From Propionivibrio sp. (GTDB lineage: Bacteria; Pseudomonadota; Gammaproteobacteria; Burkholderiales; Rhodocyclaceae), in contig NZ_JAPUVO010000119.1 in the NCBI RefSeq assembly GCF_029255185.1, positions 1 through 64,000 on the forward strand: a DNA stretch of 64,000 nucleotides. Reading direction: 5' to 3'. This document shows positions 17,972 through 26,620 of this stretch, piece after piece. A model generated the notes under the pieces. That model was not told the DNA's origin. It worked only from the letters and a program-made list of their open reading frames with translations, and did not search any database. The translations under genes and the position numbers were made by a program. The first letter of the stretch is position 1. The number at the start of each line of letters is the position of its first letter.

Positions 17972-19693
17972 ATGACCCATCTCAAAACCCGCCCCGTCCC
18001 GCCGCGCATTGAATGGCAACTCACGCAGCAGGGGCTGCATCCGCTGCTTGCGCGTCTTTACGCCGCGCGCGGCATCACGACGCGCAGCGAACTTGACTAC
18101 GAACTTAAATCCTTGCTGCCGCCCGCACTGCTGACCAATAACAGCGCCGCAGCCATTTTACTTGCCGACGCCATTGAGGCGCAGGCCAGAATCCTGATCG
18201 TCGCCGATTACGACTGCGACGGCGCGACCGCCTGCGCGGTCGGTATTCGTGCGCTGCGCGCGATGGCCGGAAACTCCGGCGCGACGGTCGACTACCTGGT
18301 GCCCAATCGCTTTACCTACGGCTACGGCTTGACGCCGGAAATTGTCGATCTCGCCGCGACCCTGACTCCCGACCTCATCGTCACCGTCGACAACGGCATT
18401 GCCAGCCTTGAAGGCGTCGCCCGCGCCAACGAACTCTCTATCGCCACGCTGATCACCGACCACCACCTGCCCGCAGACGAACTGCCCGCAGCCGACTGCA
18501 TCGTCAATCCGAATCAGCCCGGTTGCGCCTTTCCGAGCAAGTGCATGGCCGGTGTCGGCGTCATGTTCTACGTCATGCTTGCCCTGCGCGCTGAACTGCG
18601 CGAGCGCGGCTGGTTCAATGACTCGCTCAAGGAACCGAATCTCGGTGCGTTGCTCGACCTGGTTGCCCTGGGCACGGTCGCCGATGTCGTTCAGCTCGAC
18701 CACAACAACCGCATCCTGGTCAATCAGGGCCTCAAACGTATGCGCGAGGGCAAGCTAACGCCCGGCCTGCGCGCCATCTTCCGTGCTGCCGGACGCGATC
18801 CGGCCAAGGCTACCAGCCTTGATCTGGGCTTCATCGTCGGCCCGCGCCTGAATGCCGCCGGCCGGCTTGCCGATATGTCGCTCGGCATCGAAAGCCTGAT
18901 CACCGACGACGAGGCGCGCGCCCTGAATATCGCGCAGCAACTCGATGCGCTCAACCGCGAACGCAAAGACATCGAATCGGGAATGCAGGAGCAGGCGCTA
19001 ATCCATCTCGAAACACTGGAAACGCCCGACGGCGCCGGCGTCGCGTTGTTCGACCCAGATTGGCATCAGGGCGTGATCGGCATCCTCGCTTCACGCATCA
19101 AGGACAAGTTGCATCGCCCGGTGTTCGCCTTCGCGCGCGGCGAGAGTGGGCAAGTCAAGGGCTCCGGCCGCTCGATCCCCGGCCTGCATTTGCGCGACGT
19201 ACTCGACCTCGTTTCCAAACGCGCGCCCGGCTTGCTGCTGCGCTTTGGTGGCCACGCCATGGCTGCCGGTGCATCGATGATGGAGGCTGACTTCCCGCGC
19301 TTTCGCGAACTGTTCAGAGAGATCGCCGACGAGTTGCTGTCGCCGGCCGACCTCACGCGCACGCTGGAAACCGACGGCCGGCTGGAATCCGGCTATCTCT
19401 CGATCAACACCGTTCATCTGCTGGAAAACGAGGTCTGGGGCCAGGGCTTCCCAGCGCCAATCTTCGCGGATGAATTTGTCGTCGAAAGCCAGCGGATACT
19501 GAAGGAGAAGCACCTCAAGCTGCGCCTGCGCAAAGGCGATGAGCGCCTCGAAGCGATCCAGTTCAACTTCAGCACTGCCCCCGGCGGTACCATCCGCGCC
19601 GCCTACCGGCTGGCGATCAACGACTACAACGGCGTGCAGACACCACAACTGATGATCGAACACATTGAACGCATCGAGACCATCGGGAAGTAG
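17972..19693 (+). CDS. recJ: Single-stranded-DNA-specific exonuclease RecJ
   Basis: A 5'-3' exonuclease acting in RecF-pathway recombination and mismatch repair. The DHH-family motifs are clear: ADYDCDG (residues 78-84) and TDHH (162-165), then GTVADVVQLDHNNR and the DHHA1-type GFIVGPRLNAAGR and GGHAMAAGAS. The length of 573 residues is normal. AAGGGA stands before the ATG. The last 45 or so bases of the gene and its 3' flank are repeated at 20886. Confidence 0.95.
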   Translation: MTHLKTRPVPPRIEWQLTQQGLHPLLARLYAARGITTRSELDYELKSLLPPALLTNNSAAAILLADAIEAQARILIVADYDCDGATACAVGIRALRAMAGNSGATVDYLVPNRFTYGYGLTPEIVDLAATLTPDLIVTVDNGIASLEGVARANELSIATLITDHHLPADELPAADCIVNPNQPGCAFPSKCMAGVGVMFYVMLALRAELRERGWFNDSLKEPNLGALLDLVALGTVADVVQLDHNNRILVNQGLKRMREGKLTPGLRAIFRAAGRDPAKATSLDLGFIVGPRLNAAGRLADMSLGIESLITDDEARALNIAQQLDALNRERKDIESGMQEQALIHLETLETPDGAGVALFDPDWHQGVIGILASRIKDKLHRPVFAFARGESGQVKGSGRSIPGLHLRDVLDLVSKRAPGLLLRFGGHAMAAGASMMEADFPRFRELFREIADELLSPADLTRTLETDGRLESGYLSINTVHLLENEVWGQGFPAPIFADEFVVESQRILKEKHLKLRLRKGDERLEAIQFNFSTAPGGTIRAAYRLAINDYNGVQTPQLMIEHIERIETIGK

Positions 19694-19992
19694 CCGCGCG
19701 GTGCCAGTATTTATCAGAACTGACCAAGGCTCAGGCGCTCGTCAAACACGGCCTCGATCCAGTCGTTAACGCCACGGCAGCCGCCAACCACTTCGGCGAC
19801 CCAGGCAAAGTACTCGCGTTTACGGGTTGCCGACCAGCCGCGCCACTTCGGTCAGGTGGTTGACGTAGGGTTCATGTGCTCCGCCCTTGCGCCGCTGAGT
19901 CGAATGCGCCCCGGCGGCAAAATCAAGTGCAAAAACAATCTGCAGTACTTTCGTCGCTTTCATGCAAGCTACCTTCCTCCATGCCTGTTATT
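19648..19992. repeat. Direct repeat copy 1: recJ tail plus remnant of the alarmone hydrolase gene
   Basis: From ACTGATGATCGAACAC in the recJ end to ATGCCTGTTATT this segment matches 20886-21523 almost base for base, apart from a 293-base internal deletion. The two copies are in the same orientation and enclose the toxin-antitoxin pair. Confidence 0.9.
19714..19963 (-). pseudogene. Deleted copy of the small alarmone hydrolase gene
   Basis: The start (ATG at 19963, MKATKVLQIVFALDF) and end match the intact gene at 20952-21494, but the middle 293 bases are missing. The loss shifts the frame and removes the HD motif and the TDDKSLPK region. In the intact copy the deletion endpoints both read ACCAGYCGCGC, an 11-base direct repeat, which points to slippage or recombination between them. 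The remnant is not expected to be functional. Confidence 0.85.
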
Positions 19993-20001
19993 GCTCTCAA
20001 G

Positions 20002-20379
20002 CTACGCCGCATGGCCTTGTGGTAAACGCACATCCACGACAATTTTCGAATAGGGGGTAGAAACAAGCCCTTTCTCGTCCTTCTCAACGACCTGCCATTC
20101 AAACAGCCGTTCCACATCGCCATGCACATTCTTGTAATCCCGCTTCAGGCGTCGGGCCAGCTCGGCGATGCTCATCGGCCCACTTTCGCGTAGGGCCGCG
20201 AGCAACTCCCAGCGTCGTGGTGTGAATACCGCGAATATCTGCCCGACATTGGAAAACCCGATACTGAAATACGGTGTCGGTGACTCGCCTCGCTCCAGCG
20301 CCTCCATCGTCTGCGCAGCCCGATTCATGGAGGATTCCAACACCCCGCCAACCGTCACATTGAGAATGCGTTCGCTCAT
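20002..20379 (-). CDS. Helix-turn-helix antitoxin, TumA-like
   Basis: The 125-residue protein has a winged-HTH-like region (ELLAALRESGPMSIAELARRL, then DYKNVHGDVERLFEW, about residues 58-95). It starts in an ATGA overlap with the end of the TumE-like toxin gene. The toxin-first order and HTH partner fit TumE/TumA-type addiction modules, and the HTH suggests the antitoxin also represses the pair. No transmembrane or signal sequence. Activity is inferred from family and context. Confidence 0.75.
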   Translation of the reverse strand: MSERILNVTVGGVLESSMNRAAQTMEALERGESPTPYFSIGFSNVGQIFAVFTPRRWELLAALRESGPMSIAELARRLKRDYKNVHGDVERLFEWQVVEKDEKGLVSTPYSKIVVDVRLPQGHAA

Positions 20380-20654
20380 AGTCCAGCTCCTTTCACATCG
20401 GCCATGAAGTCCGCCATCAGTTGCCGCGGACTCACAAAAGAGTAAGCCTCTTCCCGATCGCCAAAATGCCTGTGGTCGCCCTTGCCGCGTTCGTTGTCAT
20501 ACCCGACGACCCGCTTGCCTTCGAGCACATAGACCAGTCGATACTTGTACGGATGCCCGGAAGGCGGAATCGGCTCCGGAACTTGCCAGATCACGATTTC
20601 GACGAATCCAGCACCGTACGACTCCTTGATCCGAAAAAGTTCTTTGGCTTTCAT
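20376..20654 (-). CDS. Toxin of TumE family (DUF6516-type)
   Basis: A 92-residue protein containing EIVIWQVPEPIPPSGHPYKYRL, VLEGKRVVGYDNERGKGDHRH and a C-terminal helix (RQLMADFMADVKGAG). This matches what I know of the TumE toxin family, with its conserved YDN-KGDHRH core. It is the first gene of a two-gene module, coupled to the HTH antitoxin by a four-base overlap. The pair lies between the two copies of a direct duplication. Its cellular target is not evident from the sequence. Confidence 0.75.
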   Translation of the reverse strand: MKAKELFRIKESYGAGFVEIVIWQVPEPIPPSGHPYKYRLVYVLEGKRVVGYDNERGKGDHRHFGDREEAYSFVSPRQLMADFMADVKGAGL

Positions 20655-20801
20655 GGAGTCTACTGCACCATAGTTAGTTTATGGCGTCAAGAACCATATG
20701 CCGTGCAGTTCGGACGAGACGGCAAGCCGACCGAAGACCGAAGTCAGTGTAAAGCGACGCATGCGACAACGGCGTCAACAGGCCATCTTGGCAAAGAACG
20801 T

Positions 20802-20875
20802 GTCGGGTTAGGCCGTCAGGCCGTAACCCGACGTTTCGGCGACCGTCGGGTTACGCGAAAAACCGCTAACCCGAC
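20802..20875. repeat. Paired REP-like hairpins (GTCGGGTTA / TAACCCGAC)
   Basis: The first hairpin pairs GTCGGGTTAGGCC (20802-20814) with GGCCGTAACCCGAC (20819-20832), with one bulged base. The second pairs GTCGGGTTA (20845-20853) with TAACCCGAC (20867-20875). The word is common in intergenic REP-type elements of many proteobacteria. It sits between the toxin gene and repeat copy 2; the rest of 20655-20885 shows nothing else recognisable. Confidence 0.75.
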
Positions 20876-20885
20876 CTACAGTACT

Positions 20886-21523
20886 ACTGATGATCGAACA
20901 CATTGAACGCATCGAGAGCATCGGGAAGTAGCCGCGCGGTGTCAGTATTTATCAGAACTGACCAAGGCTCAGACGCTCGTCAAACACGGCCTCGATCCAG
21001 TCGTTAACGCCACGGCAGCCGCCAACCACTTCGGCGGCCCAGGCAAAGTACTCGCGTTTACGGGTTGCCGACCAGTCGCGCGGCGGGGATTGCAGAATCG
21101 AATTGAGGTTGGCGGCCTTGTCGGCGATCTTGAGAATTTTCGCACGCCGCGACAGATGCGGCGCATGGACCACCTGCATGCGCTTGCGCTCGGCCTTCGG
21201 CAACGATTTGTCGTCGGTCACTTCCCGCACGATCCTGGCGACACGCTTGCCAAAATTCTCGACCAGCATCACGTAACTCACGTTCATCGACTGGTCCTCA
21301 AGCACGTCGTGCAACAGCGCGGCAATGATCAGCTTTTCGTCCTTGCCGCCGGTGGCCTGCGCCACCAGCCGCGCCACTTCGGTCAGGTGGTTGACGTAGG
21401 GTTCATGTGCTCCGCCCTTGCGCCGCTGAGTCGAATGCGCCCAGGCGGCAAAATCAAGTGCAAAAACAATCTGCAGTACTTTCCTGGCTTTCATGCAAGC
21501 TACCTTCCTCTATGCCTGTCATT
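20886..21523. repeat. Direct repeat copy 2: recJ tail plus intact alarmone hydrolase gene
   Basis: This is the full-length copy of the segment at 19648-19992. It carries the final 14 or so codons of recJ including the stop (at about 20928) and the complete HD gene with its ribosome site region. The copies differ at only a few positions, so the duplication is fairly recent. Confidence 0.9.
20952..21494 (-). CDS. MESH1-like small alarmone hydrolase, HD domain
   Basis: A 180-residue single-domain protein closely resembling metazoan MESH1 and bacterial small alarmone hydrolases. Predicted metal ligands are His36 (YVNH), His62-Asp63 (ALLHDVLED) and Asp125 (KIADKAANL). The signature EVTDDKSLPKAERKRMQV is also present. 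Such enzymes hydrolyse (p)ppGpp 3'-pyrophosphate; no synthetase domain is attached. It is monocistronic, converges on recJ and has a deleted copy at 19714. The exact nucleotide substrate is inferred. Confidence 0.85.
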   Translation of the reverse strand: MKARKVLQIVFALDFAAWAHSTQRRKGGAHEPYVNHLTEVARLVAQATGGKDEKLIIAALLHDVLEDQSMNVSYVMLVENFGKRVARIVREVTDDKSLPKAERKRMQVVHAPHLSRRAKILKIADKAANLNSILQSPPRDWSATRKREYFAWAAEVVGGCRGVNDWIEAVFDERLSLGQF

Positions 21524-21680
21524 CGCAATAATTTCGATGGTAGACCCTAATGGCACTACCTTAAGCCATAAGCATAGCTGAAACATCCCTCCGCCCATCG
21601 CAAACGACCGTCACACCGGCGCAAGCGACCGAAGGTGTCCTTCTCTACCCCTATCGTGTCACCCTGCGCTGTGTATCGAA

Positions 21681-24374
21681 CTATTGCGCGTGCAGCGGGC
21701 AGACTACGCGCTTGACGGCCGGGTCTTCGTGGTGCGGGTGAATGGTGAAGCCGAGGGTAGTCATCAAGCGGAACATCTTGGTGTTTTGCGAAAGCACGTC
21801 GCCAACCACGGCCCGGTAGCCTTTCTGGCGCGCACTGTCGATCAGTGCGCTCATCAGCTTGCGGCCAACACCGTGCTTTTGCCAGTTGTCGGCAACGGCG
21901 AGGGCAAATTCGACGGTTTCGCCGTCAGGGTTGGTGACATAGCGCGCCACACCAATCTGCAATTCCTTACCGTCATCGCCGGTCAGGGTGGCGACCAGTG
22001 CCATTTCACGGTCATAATCGATTTGGGTAAATCGTACCAGCATCGACTGGGTGAGTTCGCGCAGTGTGTCCATGAACCTGTAATACTTGCTTTCGTCGGA
22101 CAGGTTCTTGACAAATGCCTGTTCCATTTCGGCGTCTTCGGGGCGGATCGGGCGGACGGTGATGATGCGTCCGTCCGGCTGCTCCCATTCCTGGATCAGA
22201 TGCACCGGATAGGGGTGGATGGCCATGTGTGAATAACGGTCGCCGGTGGTTGCTGCGTAGTCGATGATGATCCGTGCGTCGGCGGCGATGGCGCCGTGTT
22301 CGTCGACGATCAGGGGATTTAAGTCGAGCTCCTGTAGCCAGGGTAGCTCACACACCATCTCGGAGATATTCAGCAGCACTTCTTCCAGCGCGTCCATGTT
22401 GATCGCCGGCATGTGACGGAATTCGCCAAGCAGTTGTGCGGCGTGGGTTGACTGAATTAGATCCTGCGCCAGGAAGCGGTTCAGTGGCGGCAGGGCGACG
22501 GCGCGGTCACTGAAAATTTCAACTTCGCTGCCGCCAGCGCCGAAGGTGATGATTGGGCCAAAGGTCGGGTCACGTACCACGCCGATCATTAGTTCGCGGC
22601 CATTCGGACGCGCCAGATAGGGCTCGATCGAGACGCCGTTGATGCGTGCGCCCGGATGCTTTTTCTGAACCGTTTCAATGATGTCGTGATAGGCGTTGCG
22701 AACCGCCGGTGCGTTGGTGATATTCAGGCGTACGCCGCCCGCTTCGGTCTTTCGGATGAGGTCCGGCGAATCGACTTTCATGGCTACCGGGAAACCAATT
22801 TGTTCGGCAAGCAACAAGGATTCGGTCGGCGTGCGCGCCACCATGGTTTGCGCCACCGGGATCCGGAAGGCGCGCAATACCGCTTTTGACTCCATTTCGG
22901 AAAGCACTTTGCGGTGTTCTTGCAAGACCGCCTCGATCAGCATCTTGGCCCCTTCGGTTTCCTGCTGGGTGCGCTTGGAAGTTCCTTCGGGGGTTTGCAG
23001 CAGTAACTTCTGGTTTCGGTAGTAGGTTGAGATATGGTAGTAAAGCTCGATCGCTGCTTCGGGTCGGCGAAACGCCGGTATCCCGGCTCTCTCCAGCGCG
23101 GCCCGACCTTCGGCAACCTGATCCTCGCCCATCCAACAGACCAGAATGGCTTTGCCTGGCTGCTCGCTGATCTCGATAACGACCTGGGCAACTTCTAACG
23201 GCTTGGTCATGGCCTGGGGCGAGAGCATGACCAGTATGCCATCGACCCCCTCGTCCTGGGCAACGGCAAGAATTGCGTCGCGATAGCGGGCGGGCGTGGC
23301 GTCGCCGCGGATGTCCACCGGATTGCTGCGCGACCAGGTTGATGGCATCGTCGCGTTGAGCGTTTTCATGGTTTCCGCCGAAAGCTCGGCCAGTGGAATT
23401 TCCATGTCGCCGGCTCGATCCGCTGCCATGGCGCCGGGGCCGCCACCGTTGGTGATGATCGCCAGGCGTTTGCCGTGTGGGCGGAACTTGGACGCCAGCG
23501 CTTTTGAGGCGTAGAACAACTGTCCGATATTTTGCACGCGAACGACGCCAGAACGGCGAACGGCGGCATCGAACACGATGTCGGAACCAGCGATCATTCC
23601 CGAATGCACCTTGACTGCCGCCGAGCCCGCAGCGTGGCGGCCAGCCTTGAGCAGGATGATCGGTTTGATGCGGGCCGCCGAGCGCAGCGCGCTCATGAAG
23701 CGGCGCGAGTTTCGTATGCCTTCGATGTAGAGCAGGATGTAATGGGTGCGGTTGTCATAGACCAGATAGTCGAGAATCTCGCCGAAGTCGACGTCGGCGG
23801 TGCTTCCCAGCGAGATGACGCTGGAGAAGCCGACGCCGTTGCTTTTTGCCCAGTCAAGAACGGCCGAACAGATGGCGCCCGACTGCGACACCAGCGCCAG
23901 ATTGCCAACGTTGGCACTGGCGCGCAGGAAGGTGGCGTTGAGGCCAAGTTCGGGGCGAATGATTCCCAGGCAGTTGGGGCCGAGGACACGGACGTTGTAG
24001 CTGCGGGCGATCTCCAGCGTTTTTCGTTCGAGCGCAGCACCTGAATGGCCGGCTTCAGAAAAACCGGCAGTAATGATGATGATGTTTTTAATGCCGCTAC
24101 GGCCACATTGTTCAACGATGTCGGGAACCGTTTGCGCACGGGTGGCGATGACCGCCAGTTCGACGCGGGCGCCGATTTCCTCGATCGACTTGTAGGCCTG
24201 CTGGCCTTGAACCGTCTCGTGTTTCGGGTTGATCGGATAGAGACGCCCCTGGAAACCCGAGTTCAGGATGTTCTTGAACAGGAAGTGACCAACCGAATCC
24301 TCACGGTCCGAGGCGCCGATTACGGCAACCGATTTGGGTTCGAAAAGACTCCGTAGATAATGTTGTTCGAGCAT
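21681..24374 (-). CDS. Acyl-CoA synthetase (NDP-forming)-like protein fused to GNAT acetyltransferase (PatZ/Pka type)
   Basis: An 897-residue fusion. The N-terminal CoA-binding Rossmann domain (SVAVIGASDREDSVG) and succinyl-CoA-ligase-like domain are followed by an ATP-grasp part (about 480-700, GFPVAMKVDSPDLIRKTEAG). A GNAT domain covers about the last 165 residues (HGVGRKLMSALIDSARQKG). This is the plan of E. coli PatZ/YfiQ, which acetylates lysines of metabolic enzymes such as Acs. It stands alone, with 186 bases upstream of its end and 121 before the next gene. The regulatory role is inferred from the family. Confidence 0.88.
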   Translation of the reverse strand: MLEQHYLRSLFEPKSVAVIGASDREDSVGHFLFKNILNSGFQGRLYPINPKHETVQGQQAYKSIEEIGARVELAVIATRAQTVPDIVEQCGRSGIKNIIIITAGFSEAGHSGAALERKTLEIARSYNVRVLGPNCLGIIRPELGLNATFLRASANVGNLALVSQSGAICSAVLDWAKSNGVGFSSVISLGSTADVDFGEILDYLVYDNRTHYILLYIEGIRNSRRFMSALRSAARIKPIILLKAGRHAAGSAAVKVHSGMIAGSDIVFDAAVRRSGVVRVQNIGQLFYASKALASKFRPHGKRLAIITNGGGPGAMAADRAGDMEIPLAELSAETMKTLNATMPSTWSRSNPVDIRGDATPARYRDAILAVAQDEGVDGILVMLSPQAMTKPLEVAQVVIEISEQPGKAILVCWMGEDQVAEGRAALERAGIPAFRRPEAAIELYYHISTYYRNQKLLLQTPEGTSKRTQQETEGAKMLIEAVLQEHRKVLSEMESKAVLRAFRIPVAQTMVARTPTESLLLAEQIGFPVAMKVDSPDLIRKTEAGGVRLNITNAPAVRNAYHDIIETVQKKHPGARINGVSIEPYLARPNGRELMIGVVRDPTFGPIITFGAGGSEVEIFSDRAVALPPLNRFLAQDLIQSTHAAQLLGEFRHMPAINMDALEEVLLNISEMVCELPWLQELDLNPLIVDEHGAIAADARIIIDYAATTGDRYSHMAIHPYPVHLIQEWEQPDGRIITVRPIRPEDAEMEQAFVKNLSDESKYYRFMDTLRELTQSMLVRFTQIDYDREMALVATLTGDDGKELQIGVARYVTNPDGETVEFALAVADNWQKHGVGRKLMSALIDSARQKGYRAVVGDVLSQNTKMFRLMTTLGFTIHPHHEDPAVKRVVCPLHAQ

Positions 24375-24495
24375 CGATGTTCACCTTGTTGACGGGGCTG
24401 TGGCGGTTTATTAATAGTTCGCGGCAAACTAGCACAAAATGACAAGCGTGTCTTCAGGGGACTGATTCTTTTAGCCGTCCGCCCGTATCAGTGCT

Positions 24496-24915
24496 TCACC
24501 CGGCAATGCGGCTGTCGATCTGAATGTCGGAATGGAGCGTGCGATAAACCGGACATTTGTTGGCAATTTCGAGCAGGCGCTGGCGTTGCTCAAGGCTTAG
24601 CGCGCCGTCCAGGGTAATGATGCGCTCAATGTGGTCGATTTGACCCTGACCTTCAACGTCGATTTTTTCATGGCGCAAGGCAACGCTGATGCGGGTCAGG
24701 TCCAGACCCTTGCGTTCGGCATACATGCGCAGCGTCATCGAGGTGCAGGCGCCTAGTCCAGCCAGCAGGAGGTCGAAGGGCGACAGGCCGGCGTCATCGC
24801 CGCCAGCGGCCACCGGTTCATCGGCGGTGAGCTGGTGGCGGCCGACGCTGACTGTCTGCTGATAGCGCCCCAGGGCATTCTCGCTGACGATCAAGGGGAG
24901 TTGGGAGGTGTTCAT
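24496..24915 (-). CDS. OsmC family peroxiredoxin-like protein
   Basis: A 139-residue protein with the two OsmC/Ohr cysteines at 57 (LGACTSMTLRMYAERKG) and 121 (NKCPVYRTL). Members reduce organic hydroperoxides. Its ATG overlaps the mnmH stop (ATGA), so it is the third gene of the tesA-mnmH-osmC operon. The subfamily is closer to YhfA-like than to inducible Ohr proteins; the substrate is unknown. Confidence 0.85.
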   Translation of the reverse strand: MNTSQLPLIVSENALGRYQQTVSVGRHQLTADEPVAAGGDDAGLSPFDLLLAGLGACTSMTLRMYAERKGLDLTRISVALRHEKIDVEGQGQIDHIERIITLDGALSLEQRQRLLEIANKCPVYRTLHSDIQIDSRIAG

Positions 24916-26006
24916 GGCGTCCTTTCCGTGGTCGGGCTGGCGGCGATTTTGGCAGCAATTCGGGCCGCCAAAAGGTCGATGCCGGCAGCGCTTAAATCAC
25001 TGGTGGTAAAGGTCTCCGGGCTGCCAAAGCCATTGAAGTTGCGATTCTGTGAGCGACGATACAGCGGGTCGTAATGCAGTTCGAGCAACTCGATGACCAG
25101 CGTTCGCCACTGCGCAATTTTTGCGTAGCCTTGCCAGCGGTTTATGGTTTCACGGCTTTGCAGTGTGTGCAGTACGTCAAGTCGCGAGTTGAACCAGTCA
25201 GGAGCATTCAGAAAGTAAGCGTAGTCTCTGAGCAGGAAATCAACGCGGGCCTCGAACCTTGCCTCGATATTGATGCATTCCCCCTCACGCAGGCGTGCGA
25301 GCAGTGCATCCGGCAACTGAATGCTGCCTATCCTGCGGCTTTCGGCCTCGACGTATACCGGGCGGGTCGGGTCAAGCCCTTGCAGGGCAGCAAGCAAATT
25401 GGATTCGAAGGTTTTTTGCGAGGGTTGTGCCGAATCGGGCAGTACGCCGAGCACCGAACCCTTGTGGCAGGCGAGTTCCTCAAGATCGAGCACTTGCTCG
25501 GAGCGTTGTGCCAGAGCGTGCAGTAGGCGGCTCTTGCCGCTGCCGGTAGCGCCACAGACGACTTTGAAGTGCAGCAGATGCGGTAACCGGGCCAGCTTGT
25601 CGATGACCTGCTTGCGATAACTCTTGTAGCCGCCTTCCAGTTGCTGGGCGTCCCAGCCGATGCGCCGCAAGACATAGGTCATTGCTCCACTGCGTTGACC
25701 ACCACGCCAGCAAACAATCAGCGGTCGCCAGGTTTTGGGCCGGTCGTGAAAGGTTTCGCGCAGGTGGCGGGCAATGTTTTCGGAAACATAGGCCGCGCCA
25801 ATTTTTTTTGCGGCAAAGGGCGAAACCTGATTGTAGAGGGTGCCGACCTCGATGCGCTGCGTGTTGTCGAGCACAGGGCAGTTTATCGCGCCGGGAATGT
25901 GATCGTCGGCAAACTCGGCGGGAGTGCGAACATCGATTATTTCTTCGAACAGGTGATAGTCTTCGATTTGCCCAACGCTGGCGACGCCATGTCTCATGGG
26001 ACTCAT
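24912..26006 (-). CDS. mnmH: tRNA 2-selenouridine synthase
   Basis: Replaces sulfur of 2-thiouridine at tRNA wobble position 34 with selenium via a geranylated intermediate. The N-terminal rhodanese domain has the catalytic Cys99 (VCWRGGQRSGAM). The C-terminal P-loop domain has GATGSGKS (152-159). Length is 364 residues, as usual. It overlaps tesA by four bases and osmC by four, so all three are likely co-translated. Its selenophosphate donor enzyme SelD is not in this window. Confidence 0.93.
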   Translation of the reverse strand: MSPMRHGVASVGQIEDYHLFEEIIDVRTPAEFADDHIPGAINCPVLDNTQRIEVGTLYNQVSPFAAKKIGAAYVSENIARHLRETFHDRPKTWRPLIVCWRGGQRSGAMTYVLRRIGWDAQQLEGGYKSYRKQVIDKLARLPHLLHFKVVCGATGSGKSRLLHALAQRSEQVLDLEELACHKGSVLGVLPDSAQPSQKTFESNLLAALQGLDPTRPVYVEAESRRIGSIQLPDALLARLREGECINIEARFEARVDFLLRDYAYFLNAPDWFNSRLDVLHTLQSRETINRWQGYAKIAQWRTLVIELLELHYDPLYRRSQNRNFNGFGSPETFTTSDLSAAGIDLLAARIAAKIAASPTTERTP

Positions 26007-26620
26007 TTTAACAGGGGTTCAAGCCCCTGCCAGACATTGTCGAGCAGACGCGGCTGTGCCTCGGCGGTGGGGTGCAGGTTGTCCGCCTGAAAAAGTTGCG
26101 CTTGTGCCGCTATGCCCTCGAGCAGAAAGTCCACCAGGGCTGTTTTCCGGGTCTTCGCCACTTCGCCGAAGACCTTGTGGAACTGCACCGCGTAAGCGCC
26201 GTAATTGGGTGGCAGGCGCTGGCCGACGATCAGCACCTTGGCTTTTTTCTGTTGCGCGCCGATGGTCATGGCCATGAGATTATCGCGCACGGTTGTTACC
26301 GGCAGTCCGCGCAGACCGTCATTGGCGCCAAGCGCGATGATGACGATGACAGGCGCATGCCTGGTCAGGGCGCCGTCCAGGCGTGCACGGCCGCCGCTGG
26401 TGGTTTCTCCCGAGATGCTGGCATTGACAACGTTATAATCGAGTTGCTTTTGCTGCAGGCGTTTGGCCAGCAGTGCCGGCCACGCCAGGTCCTGGCGGAT
26501 GCCGTAGCCAGCCGAGAGCGAGTCGCCGAAAACGAGAATGGTTCTGGCCGCCTGTGCCGTTGGCGCCAGGCAGGCCAGTCCGACCAGTAGAAGGCAGGAA
26601 ATCGACGGAAAGCGAAGCAT
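26003..26620 (-). CDS. tesA: Arylesterase / thioesterase I, GDSL family
   Basis: A periplasmic lipolytic enzyme with signal peptide [24 protein letters not shown] cut before ARTILV. The nucleophile is Ser34 in GDSLSAGYG, an oxyanion block is GANDGLRG, and the Asp-His pair is in DNLHPT. About 205 residues, as in E. coli TesA. The open frame continues upstream, but the signal peptide fixes ATG 26620. That start codon overlaps the start of the divergent ybbA within the four bases CATG, so each gene's promoter must lie in the other. Confidence 0.92.
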   Translation of the reverse strand: MLRFPSISCLLLVGLACLAPTAQAARTILVFGDSLSAGYGIRQDLAWPALLAKRLQQKQLDYNVVNASISGETTSGGRARLDGALTRHAPVIVIIALGANDGLRGLPVTTVRDNLMAMTIGAQQKKAKVLIVGQRLPPNYGAYAVQFHKVFGEVAKTRKTALVDFLLEGIAAQAQLFQADNLHPTAEAQPRLLDNVWQGLEPLLK

